Source: CAYUNA01 sp047629355 (GTDB lineage: Bacteria; Bacteroidota; Bacteroidia; Chitinophagales; Saprospiraceae). Taken from it: 25,381 bases of DNA. The number at the start of each line of letters is the position of its first letter. The first letter of the stretch is position 1. The stretch covers positions 1 to 25,381 of the forward strand of contig JBLHWU010000082.1 in the NCBI GenBank assembly GCA_047629355.1, in the 5' to 3' direction. Below, piece by piece: positions 23,210 through 25,381 of this stretch. The notes under the pieces were generated by a model. It was not told the DNA's origin and made no database searches. It saw nothing but the letters and a program-made list of their open reading frames with translations. The position numbers and the translations under genes were made by a program.

Positions 23210-24229
23210 ATGAAAATTAAGCCTACCGAAATATGGACAAATAAAAATCAAGTCATCTTGGATGTACGTACTCCCGCCGAATTTGCGAAAGGACACATAC
23301 CGAATGCCTTAAATTTTCCCCTATTTTCCGATGAGGAACGCAAAATAGTGGGAACTATTTATAAACAACAAAGCGCGGAGGAAGCACTCCTCAAAGGTTT
23401 GGAATTTGTGGGCCCAAAAATGAGTGGTTTCGTTACCGATTCAGAAAAATTGGCTTTAGGAAAAAAAATGTTGATTCACTGTTGGAGAGGTGGTAAACGG
23501 AGCGAGAGTTTGAGTTGGTTGTTAAATTTAGCGGGTAAAGAAGTTTCGACTTTGAGCGGTGGCTATAAGTCCTACCGAAATTTTGCAGTACAGGATTTTT
23601 TTGAAAAACAGTTGAAAATAAAAATTCTAAGTGGAAAGACGGGTTGTGGAAAAACTGAAATCTTACATACGCTAAGGGAACAGGGGCATCAAATCATCGA
23701 CTTGGAAGGCTTGGCCAACCACAAAGGTTCTGCCTTTGGTGCATTGGGTGAAGAGCAACAACCGACTACTGAACAATTTGAAAATAACCTTTACGAAGTC
23801 TTTCGACACATTAATCCGGAACGCACGGTTTGGGTGGAGAATGAAAATCGGCTCGTAGGAAGAGTTTTTATACCCGAGGGGTTTTGGAAACAAATGAAAG
23901 CAGCACCTTTAATCAATTTGGAACGTCCCGTATCAGAAAGAGTGAACATCATTATGCGGCATTACGGCGATTTTTCTACCGAAGGATTGAAGAATGCTTT
24001 TGGTAATATCAAAAAAAGGTTAGGTGGACAAAATTATAAAGCTGCCCTCTTAGCTTTAGAAGAAAAAGACTTGGAAGCAGCAATAAAAATTGCCTTGTAT
24101 TATTATGACAAAGCCTACCAACATTATTTAGATAAAAATGAAGCTCCCCAGGTAGAGCGACTCGTAGTAGAAAATATTACGAACGATGTAATTGCGAAAC
24201 AACTCGTAGCTTGGAGTGCACAGCATTAA
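23210..24229 (+). CDS. selU: tRNA 2-selenouridine synthase
   Basis: SelU (also MnmH or YbbB) replaces the sulfur of wobble 2-thiouridine in certain tRNAs with selenium, using selenophosphate. The frame is open from 23063, but the first 49 codons are low-complexity, contain a promoter box and lack homology. MKIKPTEIWTNKNQVILDVR at 23210 is the family-like start and gives 339 residues. It has a rhodanese domain (about 1-130; LDVRTPAEF at 17-25, active Cys91 in LIHCWRGGKRS), then a P-loop domain with SGKTGCGKTE (141-150) and ENENRLVG. selD, which makes the selenophosphate, follows after 20 bp, so the pair forms a two-step pathway. Confidence 0.93.
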   Translation: MKIKPTEIWTNKNQVILDVRTPAEFAKGHIPNALNFPLFSDEERKIVGTIYKQQSAEEALLKGLEFVGPKMSGFVTDSEKLALGKKMLIHCWRGGKRSESLSWLLNLAGKEVSTLSGGYKSYRNFAVQDFFEKQLKIKILSGKTGCGKTEILHTLREQGHQIIDLEGLANHKGSAFGALGEEQQPTTEQFENNLYEVFRHINPERTVWVENENRLVGRVFIPEGFWKQMKAAPLINLERPVSERVNIIMRHYGDFSTEGLKNAFGNIKKRLGGQNYKAALLALEEKDLEAAIKIALYYYDKAYQHYLDKNEAPQVERLVVENITNDVIAKQLVAWSAQH

Positions 24230-24249
24230 GGCAAAATACTCAAAATAAT

Positions 24250-25299
24250 ATGGAATACAAGTTGACAAAATACAGCCATGGAGCAGGCTGCGGTTGTAAA
24301 ATCTCCCCGAAAGTCCTCGACGAAATTTTGGGGCAAGCTTCGGAAAAAATAAAGTTCCCAGGCTTACTCGTAGGAAATGAAGAACGAGACGATGCCGCAG
24401 TTTACGACCTTGGCGATGGAAATGCCATCATCAGCACGACCGATTTTTTTATGCCCATCGTGGATGACCCCGCCACTTTTGGTCGCATTGCCTCGGTGAA
24501 TGCCATCAGCGATATTTATGCCATGGGCGGCACACCACTCGTTGCGATTGCTATACTAGGCTGGCCTATCGACAAAATTCCAGCTTCCATTGCCAATCAA
24601 GTAATTGAAGGCAGTCGGCAGGCTTGTTTGGATGCAGGAATTCCTTTGGCGGGTGGACATAGCATTGATAGTCCCGAACCTATTTTTGGATTGGCGGTGA
24701 CGGGTCGAGTTGCCATCAAGCATCTGAAAAAGAATGGAGGTGCAACCGCTGGTTGTCAACTTTATTTGACCAAACCCATCGGCGTGGGCATTCTTGCTAC
24801 TGCCCAAAAAAAAGGGAAACTGAAACCGGCACACGATTTTTTGGCACAAGACAGCATGAGTATTTTAAACAAAGTAGGCATTCGATTTGGAACGCTGCCT
24901 TACGTGAAAGCGATGACGGACGTAACGGGTTTTGGCTTGATGGGACACCTTACGGAGATGTGCGAAGCAAGCAATACGACGGCCCACGTTGATTTTGAAA
25001 AAGTACCTTTCTTACATCGAAAAATATTGGATGCTTATCTTGCCGAAAAATGTATTCCCGGTGGAACCATTCGTAATTTTGATAGCTACGGGCACAAATT
25101 AAGCAGCTTGACCGATGCACAAAAACACCTGCTTTGCGATCCACAGACGAGTGGTGGATTATTGGTAGCGGTGGAAGCTGCGCATAAAGCAATGTTTGAA
25201 GCAGCAGCGAAGGAGGAAGGTTTAGAGTTGAGACCGTTTGGGAAGATGATGGAACGACAAGAAGTCCTGGTAAAAATTGTTCCCCATCTCGAATTGTAA
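24250..25299 (+). CDS. selD: Selenide, water dikinase (selenophosphate synthetase)
   Basis: SelD uses ATP and selenide to make selenophosphate, AMP and phosphate. The frame is open from 24211 inside selU, but the ATG at 24250 gives the family N-terminus MEYKLTKYSHGAGCGCKISP and 349 residues, close to the usual 345-350. The catalytic pair is Cys14 and Lys17 (G-A-G-C-G-C-K, equal to Cys17/Lys20 of the E. coli enzyme); the position is Cys, not selenocysteine. Other features are ERDDAAVYDLGDG (45-57), TTDFFMPIVDDP (63-74), NAISDIYAMGGTP and the C-terminal DPQTSGGLLVAV. It is the second gene of the selU-selD unit. The last 80 bp of the window after it show no further gene. Confidence 0.95.
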   Translation: MEYKLTKYSHGAGCGCKISPKVLDEILGQASEKIKFPGLLVGNEERDDAAVYDLGDGNAIISTTDFFMPIVDDPATFGRIASVNAISDIYAMGGTPLVAIAILGWPIDKIPASIANQVIEGSRQACLDAGIPLAGGHSIDSPEPIFGLAVTGRVAIKHLKKNGGATAGCQLYLTKPIGVGILATAQKKGKLKPAHDFLAQDSMSILNKVGIRFGTLPYVKAMTDVTGFGLMGHLTEMCEASNTTAHVDFEKVPFLHRKILDAYLAEKCIPGGTIRNFDSYGHKLSSLTDAQKHLLCDPQTSGGLLVAVEAAHKAMFEAAAKEEGLELRPFGKMMERQEVLVKIVPHLEL

Positions 25300-25381
25300 A
25301 TAATAAAGCATTGGCACTACTATGAAAACTGTGGATTAATACTAATTTTGTGGTCCAGCCCCCTATTAATCAGACAATATT

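Noticed and set aside
24211..24249. 13-codon extension of SelD overlapping selU
   Set aside because: MEYKLTKYSHGAGCGCK from 24250 is the conserved N-terminus; the extension is selU sequence read in another frame.
24286..24300. Possible selenocysteine codon in selD
   Set aside because: The catalytic codons read TGC GGT TGT AAA (Cys-Gly-Cys-Lys) with no in-frame TGA, so no Sec insertion is needed.

Overview
The window looks like chromosomal DNA from a Bacteroidota bacterium, most likely of the Saprospiraceae/Saprospiria group. The clues are a huge secreted repeat protein ending in a type IX secretion (T9SS) sorting domain, a TonB-dependent receptor with an N-terminal carboxypeptidase-regulatory-like domain beside a DUF5689 lipoprotein, AT-rich DNA with few Shine-Dalgarno sites, and several TAnnTTTG promoter boxes just upstream of genes. 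The family-level placement is inference.

Layout. 1-660: debris of mobile elements (5' end of an IS66-type transposase leaving the left edge, and a truncated ISAs1-type transposase). 730-1140: a MITE-like inverted repeat, a composite hairpin element and a terminator. 1166-5197 (-): 1343-residue secreted protein of 11 Cys-containing repeats plus T9SS sorting domain. 5198-6106: non-coding, with one copy of a 171-bp repeat. 6107-9092 (+): tight run of a LolD-type ABC ATPase, a DUF389 membrane protein and an RmlD-like reductase. 9096-9578 (-): small membrane protein. 9736-9919: second copy of the composite hairpin element. 10012-13550 (-): housekeeping genes accD, hemE and a PIF1/RecD-type helicase. 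13714-20585: a secreted endonuclease/exonuclease/phosphatase-family enzyme (-) divergent from a TonB-dependent receptor and a surface lipoprotein with three DUF5689-type units (+). 20874-21505 (-): nitroreductase broken by a one-base frameshift. 21547-21717: second copy of the 171-bp repeat. 21853-22578 (-): alpha/beta hydrolase. 23210-25299 (+): selU-selD, a pair that makes selenophosphate and uses it for 2-selenouridine in tRNA.

How genes work together. The clearest functional units are selU-selD and the nuclease / TonB receptor / DUF5689 lipoprotein group; I infer that the latter degrades and imports extracellular nucleic acid or another phosphorylated polymer. The receptor-lipoprotein pairing is solid; the substrate is not shown.

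The most unusual signal is non-coding. Two intergenic regions (877-1056 and 9736-9919) carry the same composite architecture: a 46-bp double-hairpin unit, two short single hairpins facing each other, and a second 46-bp unit in reverse. Nearly every hairpin has a GAA triloop. The second hairpin's stem differs from copy to copy but keeps pairing in three of four copies, which is covariation consistent with selection on, or copying through, the folded form. It resembles the REP/BIME elements of other bacteria but I do not recognise it as a named family.
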